A DNA stretch of 64,000 bases from positions 372,001 to 436,000 of the forward strand of contig JAEUVF010000013.1 in the NCBI GenBank assembly GCA_016787265.1. Direction: 5' to 3'. The notes under the pieces were generated by a model, which saw only the letters and a list, made by a program, of their open reading frames with translations, did not search any database and was not told the origin of the DNA. Position numbers and translations under genes: made by a program. This DNA comes from Flavipsychrobacter sp. Lineage in GTDB: Bacteria > Bacteroidota > Bacteroidia > Chitinophagales > Chitinophagaceae. Shown here one piece after another: positions 34,192 to 42,873 of this stretch; position 1 is the first letter of the stretch; each line of letters begins with the position of its first letter.

Positions 34192-34674
34192 ATGGACAGC
34201 ATAGCACCGAATTGGAAAAAATTATCTGTTGAACGACAGAAGGCGTACAAACGTTTGCTGGAAACAGCACCCAAAAACAAAATGCTGCAATTGATCCCGG
34301 ATTTACATGAACAGGCATTTGAGAAAATTAATTGCCTGGACTGTGCTGCCTGCTGTAAAAATTATTCCCCCAGATTCAAAACAACAGATATCAAGCGGTT
34401 AAGTAAATCGCTTGGAATGAAAGAAAGCCAGTTCATTGAACAATACCTTCGGCTCGACCAGGACGGCGACTATGTTACCAAATCTTCCCCCTGTCCATTT
34501 CTGGGAGCTGATAATGCCTGCAGCGTGTATGAAAACCGGCCATCCGATTGTGCCCGCTTTCCCTATACGGATGAAGATGTACTGTTTAAAAGAATTCCAC
34601 TTACGCTGAAAAACAGCAGTTTTTGTCCGGCTGTTTTTTTCGTCCTGGAAAATCTTTACCTCAAATTAAAATAA
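34192..34674 (+). CDS. YkgJ-family cysteine cluster protein
   Basis: 160 residues. The cysteines are in the YkgJ/CxxCxxCC pattern: CLDCAACC at about residue 44, SPCPFL and [17 protein letters not shown], with a last Cys in SSFCPAV. The family (PF03692) is thought to bind zinc or an Fe-S cluster; no reaction is established. There is no signal or membrane segment, so it is cytoplasmic. It is divergent from gcvP and is followed by a large antiporter gene after 43 bp. Confidence 0.9.
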   Translation: MDSIAPNWKKLSVERQKAYKRLLETAPKNKMLQLIPDLHEQAFEKINCLDCAACCKNYSPRFKTTDIKRLSKSLGMKESQFIEQYLRLDQDGDYVTKSSPCPFLGADNACSVYENRPSDCARFPYTDEDVLFKRIPLTLKNSSFCPAVFFVLENLYLKLK

Positions 34675-34717
34675 TCTACATATGTGAAAACGGTTCCACT
34701 AACCGATATTTGCGACT

Positions 34718-36949
34718 ATGGCGCATTTACCTGTTTTAATTAAAGACCTGGCATTGATACTTGGGGCGGCCGCCATTACTACCCTCATTTTCAAGCGGCT
34801 GAAACAACCGCTCGTATTGGGTTATATCATTGCAGGTTTGTTAGTTGGTCCGAATTTCAATTTTTTCCCTACAATTGCTGATATAGAAAATATTAAGATA
34901 TGGGCGGAGATTGGGGTGGTGGTGCTATTGTTCAACCTTGGACTTGAATTCAGTTTTAAAAAACTCATGCGGGTGGGAGGATCAGCTTCCATTGCAGGTA
35001 TTTTTGAAATTACCGGAATGTTTCTGCTCGGTTATACTACCGGTAGCATTTTAGGCTGGTCTACCATGAACAGTATTTTCCTGGGCGGTATTATATCCAT
35101 TTCTTCTACTACGATTATCATAAGAGCATTTGATGAGCAGGGTTTGAAATCCACCAGTTTCGCCAGTATGGTAATGGGGATGCTGGTTATTGAAGATATA
35201 GTTGCGGTGCTATTAATGGTGTTGCTTTCTACCGTTGCTGTAAGCCAGCAGTTCTCGGGTGTCGACCTGATGATCGAAGTGGTGAAGCTGGTCTTTTTCC
35301 TAAGCCTTTGGTTTTTGTTTGGTATCCTGGTAATTCCCAGTTTTTTCCGGTGGATCAACCGATGGCTGAATAATGAAACCCTGTTGATCATCTCCCTGGG
35401 CATGTGTTTAGGGATGGTGATACTGGCTACATATGTTGGATTTTCCGCGGCCTTAGGTGCATTCATCATGGGGTCTGTTCTGGCAGAAACCACACAGGCC
35501 GAGGATATTGAACACCAGATGCAACCGGTTAAGAACTTATTTGGTGCCGTGTTCTTTGTATCAGTAGGTATGTTGATTGATCCGACCCTCCTGTGGGAAT
35601 ATCGTCTTCCGGTTCTGATTATCACACTGGCCGTGATATTCGGGAAAACATTAAATATTACGATTGGATCTTTTATTTCCGGTCAACCTTTAAAACAAAG
35701 TTTACAGGCCGGTATGAGTATGTCTCAGATCGGAGAATTTTCATTTATCATCGCCACGTTGGGCGTGAGCCTGGGTGTTACGTCTGATTTTTTATACCCG
35801 ATTGCAGTGGGCGTATCTGTTATCACCACTTTTTCTACTCCCTTTATGATCAAGGCAGCGATTCCGCTGTACAAATGGATTGACAAAACATTGCCTGCAA
35901 GATGGAGAAACCGATTGAACCGATACAGTTCCGGAGCACAACAGATTCCTGCTGATGCCGACTGGAAAATGGTTTTCCGAACCTATTTCAACATCATCGT
36001 GCTCAATTCGGTTATTATTCTTACTGCTATTTTTCTTGCTGTGAAATTCGTTGATCCATGGCTGGTAGACTTACTGGAACAACCGGTCACCGCCCATGTA
36101 TTGACGGTAGTTTTGACCCTGCTGGTTTCATCTCCTTTTATTTGGGCATTAACGATTAAAAAACTGCAACGCGGGGCGTATACCAGTTTGTGGCTGAACG
36201 ATCAGGTGAACCATGGTCCGCTGGTAATGGTGGAAATACTAAGAAACCTGCTTGCTGTATTCTACCTCTTTCTGTTGCTTAATCAATTGTTTTCGGTGGT
36301 CATCGCCCTGGTTGGTGCAGTGGTTGTACTCGCCGTGGTTTTATTTATCTTTTCCAAAAGACTTCAGGCCTTTTACGCGCGAATCGAACGCAGGTTTATG
36401 ACGAACCTCCATCATCGTGAAATTGTTGCCAATACCGGTGCGAACAGTACCCTGAGCCCCTGGGACGCGCACCTTGCTCATTTTACTATCAGTCCCGAAG
36501 CCACCTGCCTGGGAAAAGACCTCGAAACCCTGGCCTGGCGCGAACGGTATGGTATTAATATTGCTTCCATTGAAAGAGGAAAAAAAACAATCATGGCTCC
36601 CCAGCGTACGGAAAAAATCTATCCCTACGATAAATTGGCAGTCATCGGAACCGACCAGCAATTGCAGGTATTCCGGCCTATTGTTGAGCCTGAATCCATG
36701 CCGCTGTTAACGGAGGAAGAAGAAATTCGGTTAATGAAAATACGGGTGGATGAACACAACCAGTTAAAGGGGAAAACCATTCGCGATTCTGGTATTCGGG
36801 AAAAAACCAATGGCCTGGTGGTGGGTATCGAACGTGCCGGAAACAGAATTCTGAACCCGGATTCCAAAACTGAATTTGAATGGGATGATATTATCTGGAT
36901 AGTAGGAGAGCGCGAAAAAATTGTGGAGTTAATTCAATCAGAACCCTGA
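34718..36949 (+). CDS. CPA2-type cation:proton antiporter with tandem RCK_C domains
   Basis: 743 residues. Residues 1-390 are a Na+/H+-exchanger-type membrane domain of about 12 helices (RLKQPLVLGYIIAGLLVGP, VVVLLFNLGLEFS, MLVIEDIVAVLLMVLL with the acidic pair for transport). Unlike KefB/KefC there is no NAD-binding RCK_N domain; instead three to four more membrane helices lie at residues about 425-555. Two RCK_C-like domains end the protein (ATCLGKDLETLAWRERYGI, and DEHNQLKGKTIRDSGIRE). It probably exports K+ or Na+ in exchange for H+. It ends 2 bp from the convergent MFS gene. Confidence 0.9.
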   Translation: MAHLPVLIKDLALILGAAAITTLIFKRLKQPLVLGYIIAGLLVGPNFNFFPTIADIENIKIWAEIGVVVLLFNLGLEFSFKKLMRVGGSASIAGIFEITGMFLLGYTTGSILGWSTMNSIFLGGIISISSTTIIIRAFDEQGLKSTSFASMVMGMLVIEDIVAVLLMVLLSTVAVSQQFSGVDLMIEVVKLVFFLSLWFLFGILVIPSFFRWINRWLNNETLLIISLGMCLGMVILATYVGFSAALGAFIMGSVLAETTQAEDIEHQMQPVKNLFGAVFFVSVGMLIDPTLLWEYRLPVLIITLAVIFGKTLNITIGSFISGQPLKQSLQAGMSMSQIGEFSFIIATLGVSLGVTSDFLYPIAVGVSVITTFSTPFMIKAAIPLYKWIDKTLPARWRNRLNRYSSGAQQIPADADWKMVFRTYFNIIVLNSVIILTAIFLAVKFVDPWLVDLLEQPVTAHVLTVVLTLLVSSPFIWALTIKKLQRGAYTSLWLNDQVNHGPLVMVEILRNLLAVFYLFLLLNQLFSVVIALVGAVVVLAVVLFIFSKRLQAFYARIERRFMTNLHHREIVANTGANSTLSPWDAHLAHFTISPEATCLGKDLETLAWRERYGINIASIERGKKTIMAPQRTEKIYPYDKLAVIGTDQQLQVFRPIVEPESMPLLTEEEEIRLMKIRVDEHNQLKGKTIRDSGIREKTNGLVVGIERAGNRILNPDSKTEFEWDDIIWIVGEREKIVELIQSEP

Positions 36950-36951
36950 TC

Positions 36952-38208
36952 CTAATAATGCATTTTTCTTAGGGAAGGCGCTTTGAACCAGGTGATAAAA
37001 ACCACCAGCAGGGTCATGGTTCCTCCAAACAATACAGATGGCACCACTCCCAGGAAACGTGCTGCTACGCCACTTTCAAACTGACCGATTTCGTTGCTGC
37101 TGTTGATGAACATGCTGTTTACACTCATCACACGCCCCCGCATTTCATCAGGTGTTTTTAATTGCAATATAGTTCCCCTGATCACCACACTGATGCCATC
37201 CAATACGCCCGATACCAGCAACGCTGTAAATGAAATCCAGAAGGTTTTGGATAGTGCAAAAATGATGATACAGAGTCCAAATCCTCCCACGGCAAAGAAA
37301 AGTGTCCGGCCCTGATTCTTTTTCATTGGAAAAAAAGTTAAGGTGAGTATTACCAGAATAGCGCCGATATCAGCTGCAGCATTCAGCCAGCCAAAACCAA
37401 TGGGTCCCACTTTCAATATGTCTTTCGCAAATACCGGTACCATGGCTACCAATCCGCCAAAGAGTACTGCAAACAGGTCGAGCGTCATAGCTCCCAATAC
37501 TTCCTTGGTACGGAATACAAAGCGCAAACCTTCCTTCACGCTCTCCAGTGTTTTTTGCTGACCTGCTCTGATGGAAGCTGGTTTGGGCAGCAGCTGAAAC
37601 AGGGAAACAAAGGCAATCAGGATCAGGGAACAGATCACCCAGAGTGTTCCTTTTGCATGAACCGTAGCAATGATAAATCCACCTGCTGCATGCCCCATTA
37701 CGGATGCCGTCAGCCAGATGCCCTGGTTCCAGGTGATGGCATTGGCCAAAAGGGGACGTGGTACCATTTGGGCCAGTATCGCAGAGAAAGACGGACCGGT
37801 AAAAGATCGTATGATACCAGAGCAAAAAATAATCGTGTAAATCCCGGCTACCAATAAGTTGGTTTGTCCGGATCCTGCAAGCGTATATGCCAGCGTCAGC
37901 AGGGCAACACCACAAGCCAGGTAAAAGGCAATGCCCTTCAGCAGTAAATTTCGCTTGTCTGACAAGTCTATGATATGACCTGCATACAATGCCAGTGAGA
38001 TGGCCGGTATGGCTTCCGACAATCCTACCAGTCCAATTGCAAAGGGATCTCCGGTTAACTCATAGAGCCACCAGCCTACCAGGGTTGCCATCATTCTTAA
38101 TCCCATTATGAATGTAAAACGTCCCGCCATCAGAAACCTGAATTCGGGTAATCGCATACTGGCAAGAGGATCCTGCTTTGCCTGCTCAATGGATTGAAGT
38201 TCGGTCAT
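36952..38208 (-). CDS. MFS transporter (EntS/MFS_3-like)
   Basis: 418 residues, about 12 membrane segments. It begins MTELQSIEQAKQDPLASMRL, and the PEFRFLMAGRFTFIMGLRMM start of TM1 and YAGHIIDLSDKRNLLL loop A are typical of the MFS_3 / enterobactin-exporter-like group, as is the late LKTPDEMRGRVMSVN motif. Exporters of this group move siderophores, drugs or other small molecules; no siderophore genes are adjacent, so the substrate is open. It lies 9 bp downstream of the deoxynucleoside kinase gene on the same strand. Confidence 0.88.
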   Translation of the reverse strand: MTELQSIEQAKQDPLASMRLPEFRFLMAGRFTFIMGLRMMATLVGWWLYELTGDPFAIGLVGLSEAIPAISLALYAGHIIDLSDKRNLLLKGIAFYLACGVALLTLAYTLAGSGQTNLLVAGIYTIIFCSGIIRSFTGPSFSAILAQMVPRPLLANAITWNQGIWLTASVMGHAAGGFIIATVHAKGTLWVICSLILIAFVSLFQLLPKPASIRAGQQKTLESVKEGLRFVFRTKEVLGAMTLDLFAVLFGGLVAMVPVFAKDILKVGPIGFGWLNAAADIGAILVILTLTFFPMKKNQGRTLFFAVGGFGLCIIIFALSKTFWISFTALLVSGVLDGISVVIRGTILQLKTPDEMRGRVMSVNSMFINSSNEIGQFESGVAARFLGVVPSVLFGGTMTLLVVFITWFKAPSLRKMHY

Positions 38209-38217
38209 ACAACAGGG

Positions 38218-38850
38218 TTAGGGTAATGCAATAAAATGCTGACCATCATCATAGTCTTTTTCCAGGGCATCCATGATGGTTCGCACATGCTTTTCATTGC
38301 CCAGAAAATCAGCATTGGATGCATCTACATAGAGTGTTTTTATATTATGCTGTTTGATATAATGCGTATAGGTTTCCTGAATGGAAAAAAGATATTCATC
38401 CGGTATATGCTGCTCATAAGGACGGTTTCGTTTGCGGATATTTTTTTGCAGCTTTTGAACCGGCGCATGCAGATAAATCAGGATTTCAGGCTGGATCATT
38501 TGCTGGTGAATGATTTCAAACAACCGTTGATACAACCGAAACTCTTCTTCCGGAAGATTCACCTTGGCAAAAAGCAGGCATTTGGTAAAAAGATAATCCG
38601 ATATCGTTACCGAATGAAACAGGTCCTTGGTATGAATTAATTCTTTTAATTGTTTATACCGCTCTGCCATGAAAAATAATTCCAATGGAAAAGCGAATTG
38701 TCCGGGATTCTCATAAAACTTGGGCAGAAAGGGATTGTCTGCAAACTCTTCCAGTACCAGTCGTGCATTGTACTCCTTGGCCAGCAAATGTGCCAATGTA
38801 GTTTTTCCGGCGCCAATATTTCCTTCAATGGTTATATAGTGATAATTCAT
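38218..38850 (-). CDS. Deoxynucleoside kinase
   Basis: 210 residues, the usual length of bacterial dNK/dGK-dAK proteins (PF01712). The P-loop is GNIGAGKTTL at residues 10-19, LVLEEFADNPFLPKFY follows as substrate-side segment, and KNIRKRNRPYEQ is the lid region. It phosphorylates a deoxynucleoside for salvage; specificity cannot be read. It overlaps folK by 4 bp (ATGA), a pairing common in Bacteroidota that probably gives coupled translation. Confidence 0.92.
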   Translation of the reverse strand: MNYHYITIEGNIGAGKTTLAHLLAKEYNARLVLEEFADNPFLPKFYENPGQFAFPLELFFMAERYKQLKELIHTKDLFHSVTISDYLFTKCLLFAKVNLPEEEFRLYQRLFEIIHQQMIQPEILIYLHAPVQKLQKNIRKRNRPYEQHIPDEYLFSIQETYTHYIKQHNIKTLYVDASNADFLGNEKHVRTIMDALEKDYDDGQHFIALP

Positions 38851-39332
38851 GTTGTCAGTTTATAAACAGGGAGCGGATCCTTGCAACTGTTTAATAGTTC
38901 GTGTACGGATTTATGCAAAATGGGATGCACCAGGTCAGGTGCCAGTTCATGCAGGGGTTCTAATGCAAACCGACGGTTAGGCAATTCGGGATGTGGAATC
39001 CGGATATGTGGCGTTGCATGTATGGCAGTGTCATATAATAAAATATCAATATCAATTACACGCGGACCGTACCTGTCCAGTCTTTTCCTGCCCATTTTCT
39101 CTTCAATCAACAACAGCGTGGTCATCAGCTCTGATGCCGACAGCCGGGTGCGGAGCCGGATAGCCTGGTTCAGAAAAGCAGCCTGATCAGTGTTTCCCCA
39201 GGCAGCTGTTTCATAAATGGAAGAGCGCTTTTCAACCGTACCTGCCAATTGACTGATCAGGCCGACTGCCTGTTGAAGGTATTCTTCCCTGTTTCCAATA
39301 TTCCCCCCCATCAACAGGTAGGCTGTATGCAT
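38847..39332 (-). CDS. folK: 2-amino-4-hydroxy-6-hydroxymethyldihydropteridine diphosphokinase
   Basis: 161 residues, standard HPPK length. The start is AYLLMGGNIGNREEYL, and the family signature KRLDRYGPRVIDIDILLYD with its metal-binding DIDILLYD is complete, followed by IPHPELPNRRFALEPL. It pyrophosphorylates the pterin precursor in folate synthesis (EC 2.7.6.3). It is upstream of and overlaps the deoxynucleoside kinase gene. The 59-bp gap to the divergent sppA gene must hold both promoters. Confidence 0.96.
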   Translation of the reverse strand: MHTAYLLMGGNIGNREEYLQQAVGLISQLAGTVEKRSSIYETAAWGNTDQAAFLNQAIRLRTRLSASELMTTLLLIEEKMGRKRLDRYGPRVIDIDILLYDTAIHATPHIRIPHPELPNRRFALEPLHELAPDLVHPILHKSVHELLNSCKDPLPVYKLTT

Positions 39333-39391
39333 AGATTCTGTACTTTACAGGCTCAAATATCAGTTAATCCGTTTTTTAACCAAGCGTTCGT

Positions 39392-41149
39392 ATGGCACAA
39401 TTCTTTAAATACTTTTTTGCTGCATTACTTGCCTTGTTCGTTTTTAGTGTGCTGGCTTTTTTTATGCTGATCGGAATTGCTGGTGCACTTGCCAGTAAGG
39501 AAGCGGTGCAGTTGGAAGCACATTCTGTTCTCTACCTTGATCTGGGTAAGGCGTTGAAGGAACAAACCAAAGAAGATCCTTTTGCAGTTTTCGAAGGAGA
39601 GGAGCCGTATTCTCAACCAGGCGTATATGATGCAGTACAACTTTTGAAACATGCTGCAGACAATGATCAGATTGACGGACTCTATCTGAAAGCTGGCAGC
39701 AATGGTAATGGGTTCGCAACCAATGAAGAAATTCGCGCGGCAATTACTGCATTCAAAGCATCCGGGAAATTTGTAATCGGATTTGGTGAAGTAATCCCAC
39801 AGCAGGCTTATTATGTAGCATCTGTTGCTGAAAAATTGTATTGTCATCCTAAAGGTGGATTGGAATGGACGGGTTTGGGCATGGAATATGTTTTTTTTAA
39901 AAAGGCATTGGACAGACTGGATATTGAACCACAGATTTTTTATGCAGGAAAATTCAAGAGTGCCACGGAGCCGTTCCGGGAAGAAAAAATGACGGAACCC
40001 AACAAAATTCAAAGCCGGGAATTACTGGAAGGTATTTACGGACATATTCTCCAATCAATAGGTGATCAAAGAAAGATAGATGCCACCAGGTTAAGACAAC
40101 TGGCCGATAGCAACCTGGTAAGAACTGCTGGTGATGCAGAAAGACTGGGACTCCTGGATGGATTGCGTTACGAAGATGAAGTCAAAGAAGAAATCCGTCG
40201 CAAAACGGGTGACTCGTCTATTGACAAGATTAAATTCGTATCCCTCGCAAAATATGCGGAAGCGGTTGCCGCTTTGGGTGGAAAAGGAACTGACCGGATC
40301 ACTGTAATTTATGCAGAAGGCAATATCGTAGATGGTGAGGGTGATGAAACTCAGATCGGAGGAGATAAATTCCGGAATTATATTCGCAAAGCCAGGCTGG
40401 ATTCCAAAACCAAAGCAATTGTAGTGCGGATCAATTCAGGTGGTGGCAGTGCCATGGCCAGTGAAAACATGTGGAGAGAAATCGAGCTGGCAAAAAAAGA
40501 CAAACCAGTTATTGTAAGTTTTGGAGATGTGGCTGCTTCCGGTGGGTATTATATGGCTTGCGGAGCAGACAGCATTTTCGCACAGTCCAATACCATTACC
40601 GGTTCCATTGGGGTATTCTCCATTGTGCCCAATATGCAGGGATTTTTCTCGGATAAACTGGGTGTTACATTTGATGGCGTGAAAACTGGTCCCTATGCCA
40701 ATTCCCCTTCCGTTACAGAACCTTTAAGTCCCTTACAGAAAAAATTCTTTCAGGAAGGTGTGGATAGTATTTATCAAACATTTTTGAGCAGGGTGGCAGA
40801 AGGCAGGAAGATGTCGGTTCAATCAGTAGACAGTGTTGGCCAGGGAAGAATCTGGACCGGCAACCAGGCAATTAAACTTGGATTGGTGGACCGGATCGGA
40901 GGCATGGAGGATGCCCTTGCTGCAGCAGCCAAAATGGCTAAGGTGGATGGATACCGGATTCGTCAGTTTCCGGAACGCATCAACTGGCTGGAGCGACTCA
41001 CCGGTAATTTTTCAAAAAATGTATCCAGTCAGTCGATTCGTAAATCCATAGGGGATGACTGGTTCCGTATATACGAAGAGTGGGAATCACTTCAAACAGG
41101 TATTGGAACGGTGCAGGCAAGAATCCCTTTTGAACTTATTTTTCGTTAA
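39392..41149 (+). CDS. sppA: Signal peptide peptidase SppA, long (67K) type
   Basis: 585 residues, the double-domain E. coli-type SppA. One N-terminal membrane helix (LFVFSVLAFFMLIGIAGAL) anchors it. The catalytic dyad is Lys189 (AGKFKSATEPF) in the first half and Ser383 (DVAASGGYYMAC) in the second. It degrades cleaved signal peptides in the membrane. It is followed after 18 bp by an SRPBCC protein and then a DUF2911 protein, forming a probable three-gene operon that ends in a terminator at 42153-42181. Confidence 0.95.
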   Translation: MAQFFKYFFAALLALFVFSVLAFFMLIGIAGALASKEAVQLEAHSVLYLDLGKALKEQTKEDPFAVFEGEEPYSQPGVYDAVQLLKHAADNDQIDGLYLKAGSNGNGFATNEEIRAAITAFKASGKFVIGFGEVIPQQAYYVASVAEKLYCHPKGGLEWTGLGMEYVFFKKALDRLDIEPQIFYAGKFKSATEPFREEKMTEPNKIQSRELLEGIYGHILQSIGDQRKIDATRLRQLADSNLVRTAGDAERLGLLDGLRYEDEVKEEIRRKTGDSSIDKIKFVSLAKYAEAVAALGGKGTDRITVIYAEGNIVDGEGDETQIGGDKFRNYIRKARLDSKTKAIVVRINSGGGSAMASENMWREIELAKKDKPVIVSFGDVAASGGYYMACGADSIFAQSNTITGSIGVFSIVPNMQGFFSDKLGVTFDGVKTGPYANSPSVTEPLSPLQKKFFQEGVDSIYQTFLSRVAEGRKMSVQSVDSVGQGRIWTGNQAIKLGLVDRIGGMEDALAAAAKMAKVDGYRIRQFPERINWLERLTGNFSKNVSSQSIRKSIGDDWFRIYEEWESLQTGIGTVQARIPFELIFR

Positions 41150-41167
41150 TTAAATTTTACCCGGGGC

Positions 41168-41623
41168 ATGCGCCTGATCAAATTACTGCTCATCAGTATC
41201 GTGTTTTTTTTCCTGTTGCTGACGGCTTTTACCAGTCTCATACCTTCCACTGTAAGGATTTCCAGGGCGGTTGACATCCAGGCCTCCAAAGAAGAGGTGC
41301 TGCCTTATCTTGAAAATGAACAACGCTGGCCGGAATGGAATCGCTGGTTCCAGGACAGTATAAAGAAAATCGATGTCCGGTTCAATAACAAAACGGATTC
41401 CAGTCTGCAATATCAATGGGCAACCGGCGATCGGAATATCACCAGTAATTTTATGTTATATGGAGTGAGAGAAGGAACCACCACCGTACAGTGGTTTTTC
41501 GAATTTGAGCTGTCCTGGTACCCCTGGGAAAAACTGGGCAGCATTGTTTACGACAAACAAATGGGTCCCGTTATGGATGAAAGTCTTGGAAATTTAAAGT
41601 CGCTTGTGGAATCGAATCCTTAA
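41168..41623 (+). CDS. SRPBCC-like membrane-anchored protein
   Basis: 151 residues. An N-terminal membrane segment (LLLISIVFFFLLLTAFTSLI) leads into a START/Bet v1-like fold: VRISRAVDIQASKEEVLPYL, then NEQRWPEWNRWF and a C-terminal helix (MGPVMDESLGNLKSLVES). The family (SRPBCC, polyketide cyclase-like) binds hydrophobic ligands. No catalytic motif is visible. It starts 18 bp after sppA, so it is probably co-transcribed. Confidence 0.82.
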   Translation: MRLIKLLLISIVFFFLLLTAFTSLIPSTVRISRAVDIQASKEEVLPYLENEQRWPEWNRWFQDSIKKIDVRFNNKTDSSLQYQWATGDRNITSNFMLYGVREGTTTVQWFFEFELSWYPWEKLGSIVYDKQMGPVMDESLGNLKSLVESNP

Positions 41624-41644
41624 TTTTAAAAAAAAGCCATTTAT

Positions 41645-42133
41645 ATGAAATCCTTATTACTGGCCCTGGTAGCTGTTAGCTTTATGCTTCCCGCCTGTGC
41701 ACAAAACCGGAAAAGTCCGCATGAAACGGTTAGTTCAGAAAACGTAAGTGTAACCTATGGCAGACCTGCTAAAAAAGGCAGGGATATTTTTGGTGCCCTG
41801 GTGCCCTATGGAAAAGTATGGAGAGCAGGGGCTGATGAAGCAACTGAAATTACCTTCAAAAAAGACGGAACATTGGGTGGCCAGCCAGTTAAAGCCGGAA
41901 CCTACACCCTGTTTGTAATCCCGAATGAAAAAGAATGGACCCTCATTCTGAACAGCCAGTTAAAGCAGTGGGGTGCCTATGAATATGAGAAACACAAGGA
42001 TAAAGATGTATTAAAAGTCAGTGCACCGGTAGGTAAAACAAGTGCCCCGGTGGAGAATTTCACTATCCGAATTGAAGGTGGTAAATTGATTATGGAATGG
42101 GATACTACCCAGGCATCCGTTCCTGTTTCCTGA
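41645..42133 (+). CDS. DUF2911 family protein
   Basis: 162 residues. A signal of lipoprotein type (SFMLPACAQ, Cys19) precedes a DUF2911 beta-sandwich: VSVTYGRPAKKGRDIFGALV, PYGKVWRAGADEATEITFK and LKQWGAYEYEKHKDKDVLKV are the family's characteristic blocks. DUF2911 is frequent in Bacteroidota and of unknown function. It is the last gene of the sppA operon and a strong terminator lies 20 bp downstream. Confidence 0.9.
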   Translation: MKSLLLALVAVSFMLPACAQNRKSPHETVSSENVSVTYGRPAKKGRDIFGALVPYGKVWRAGADEATEITFKKDGTLGGQPVKAGTYTLFVIPNEKEWTLILNSQLKQWGAYEYEKHKDKDVLKVSAPVGKTSAPVENFTIRIEGGKLIMEWDTTQASVPVS

Positions 42134-42152
42134 TTTTCAAATAGTTTGAATG

Positions 42153-42181
42153 AAAGCCTCCGCCAGACGGGGGCTTTTTTT
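42153..42181 (+). terminator. Intrinsic terminator
   Basis: GCCTCCG at 42156-42162 pairs with CGGGGGC at 42168-42174 (one G-U pair) around a 5-nt loop, followed by TTTTTTT. It ends the sppA-DUF2911 operon. Confidence 0.85.
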
Positions 42182-42300
42182 ATGCCGGTTAACCAATTAT
42201 CAGTCTTTATCACCATCCCGATAGAGAATCACATGATAAAATAGTTTTAACAGGGATGCAACGAAGCCCGACCGTACTTTGTCAGCTTTATTACAAGGAT

Positions 42301-42873
42301 ATGACCAATGAACACCAACTGGTGAGGGACTGCCTGAAAGGGAAACCGGCTGCGCAAAAAGCACTGTACGAACAGTATGCTGCGCAGATGCTGGGGGTCT
42401 GTTACCGGTATACCAAATCAATGAGTGATGCGGAAGATGTTCTCCAGGAAGGGTTTGTCAAAGTCTTTCATTACCTGGCGCAGTTTCGCGGGGATGGAGA
42501 TCTGGGAGCCTGGATCAGACGGATTATGGTAACCACGGCGATTAATTACCTGAAGAAAAACAGTCGGTATCAATACGACCTTTCCTTCAGTTCAGAACAA
42601 CCGGGACATCTGCACCCGGTGTCGCCCGATAATCCGGAAGTGCGGCTGGATGCCAAACAACTCGCAGATCTCGTACGCCAGTTGCCTCCAGGTTATCAAA
42701 CCATCTTTAACCTGCATGCAATTGAAGGGTATTCACATGTAGAAATCAGTGCCATGCTGGGAATCCATGAAGGAACCTCCCGCTCTCAATATGCACGTGC
42801 CCGCAGCCTTCTCATGAATTGGCTGCAAAAAGAATCCGAATCAGTAAAATCAACTCACTATGCCCGATCGTGA
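42301..42873 (+). CDS. ECF RNA polymerase sigma factor
   Basis: 190 residues from the ATG at 42301 (MTNEHQLVRDCL), the usual start of this group; another ATG at 42256 would add 15 residues. Region 2 reads QMLGVCYRYTKSMSDAEDVL and LGAWIRRIMVTTAINYLKK; region 4 reads QLPPGYQTIFNLHAIEGYSH and EISAMLGIHEGTSRSQYARA. It overlaps the next gene by 14 bp. The partner carries a short cytoplasmic N-terminus and a membrane segment, so this is an ECF sigma/anti-sigma pair by arrangement. Confidence 0.92.
   Translation: MTNEHQLVRDCLKGKPAAQKALYEQYAAQMLGVCYRYTKSMSDAEDVLQEGFVKVFHYLAQFRGDGDLGAWIRRIMVTTAINYLKKNSRYQYDLSFSSEQPGHLHPVSPDNPEVRLDAKQLADLVRQLPPGYQTIFNLHAIEGYSHVEISAMLGIHEGTSRSQYARARSLLMNWLQKESESVKSTHYARS

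Noticed and set aside
34098..34280. 61-codon N-terminal extension of gcvP
   Set aside because: It overlaps the divergent YkgJ gene and both promoters, and the standard P-protein start is at 34097.
35032..35625. 197-codon minus-strand ORF
   Set aside because: It lies wholly inside the antiporter gene; the composition (Ile/Thr/Asn-rich) mirrors membrane helices read in reverse.
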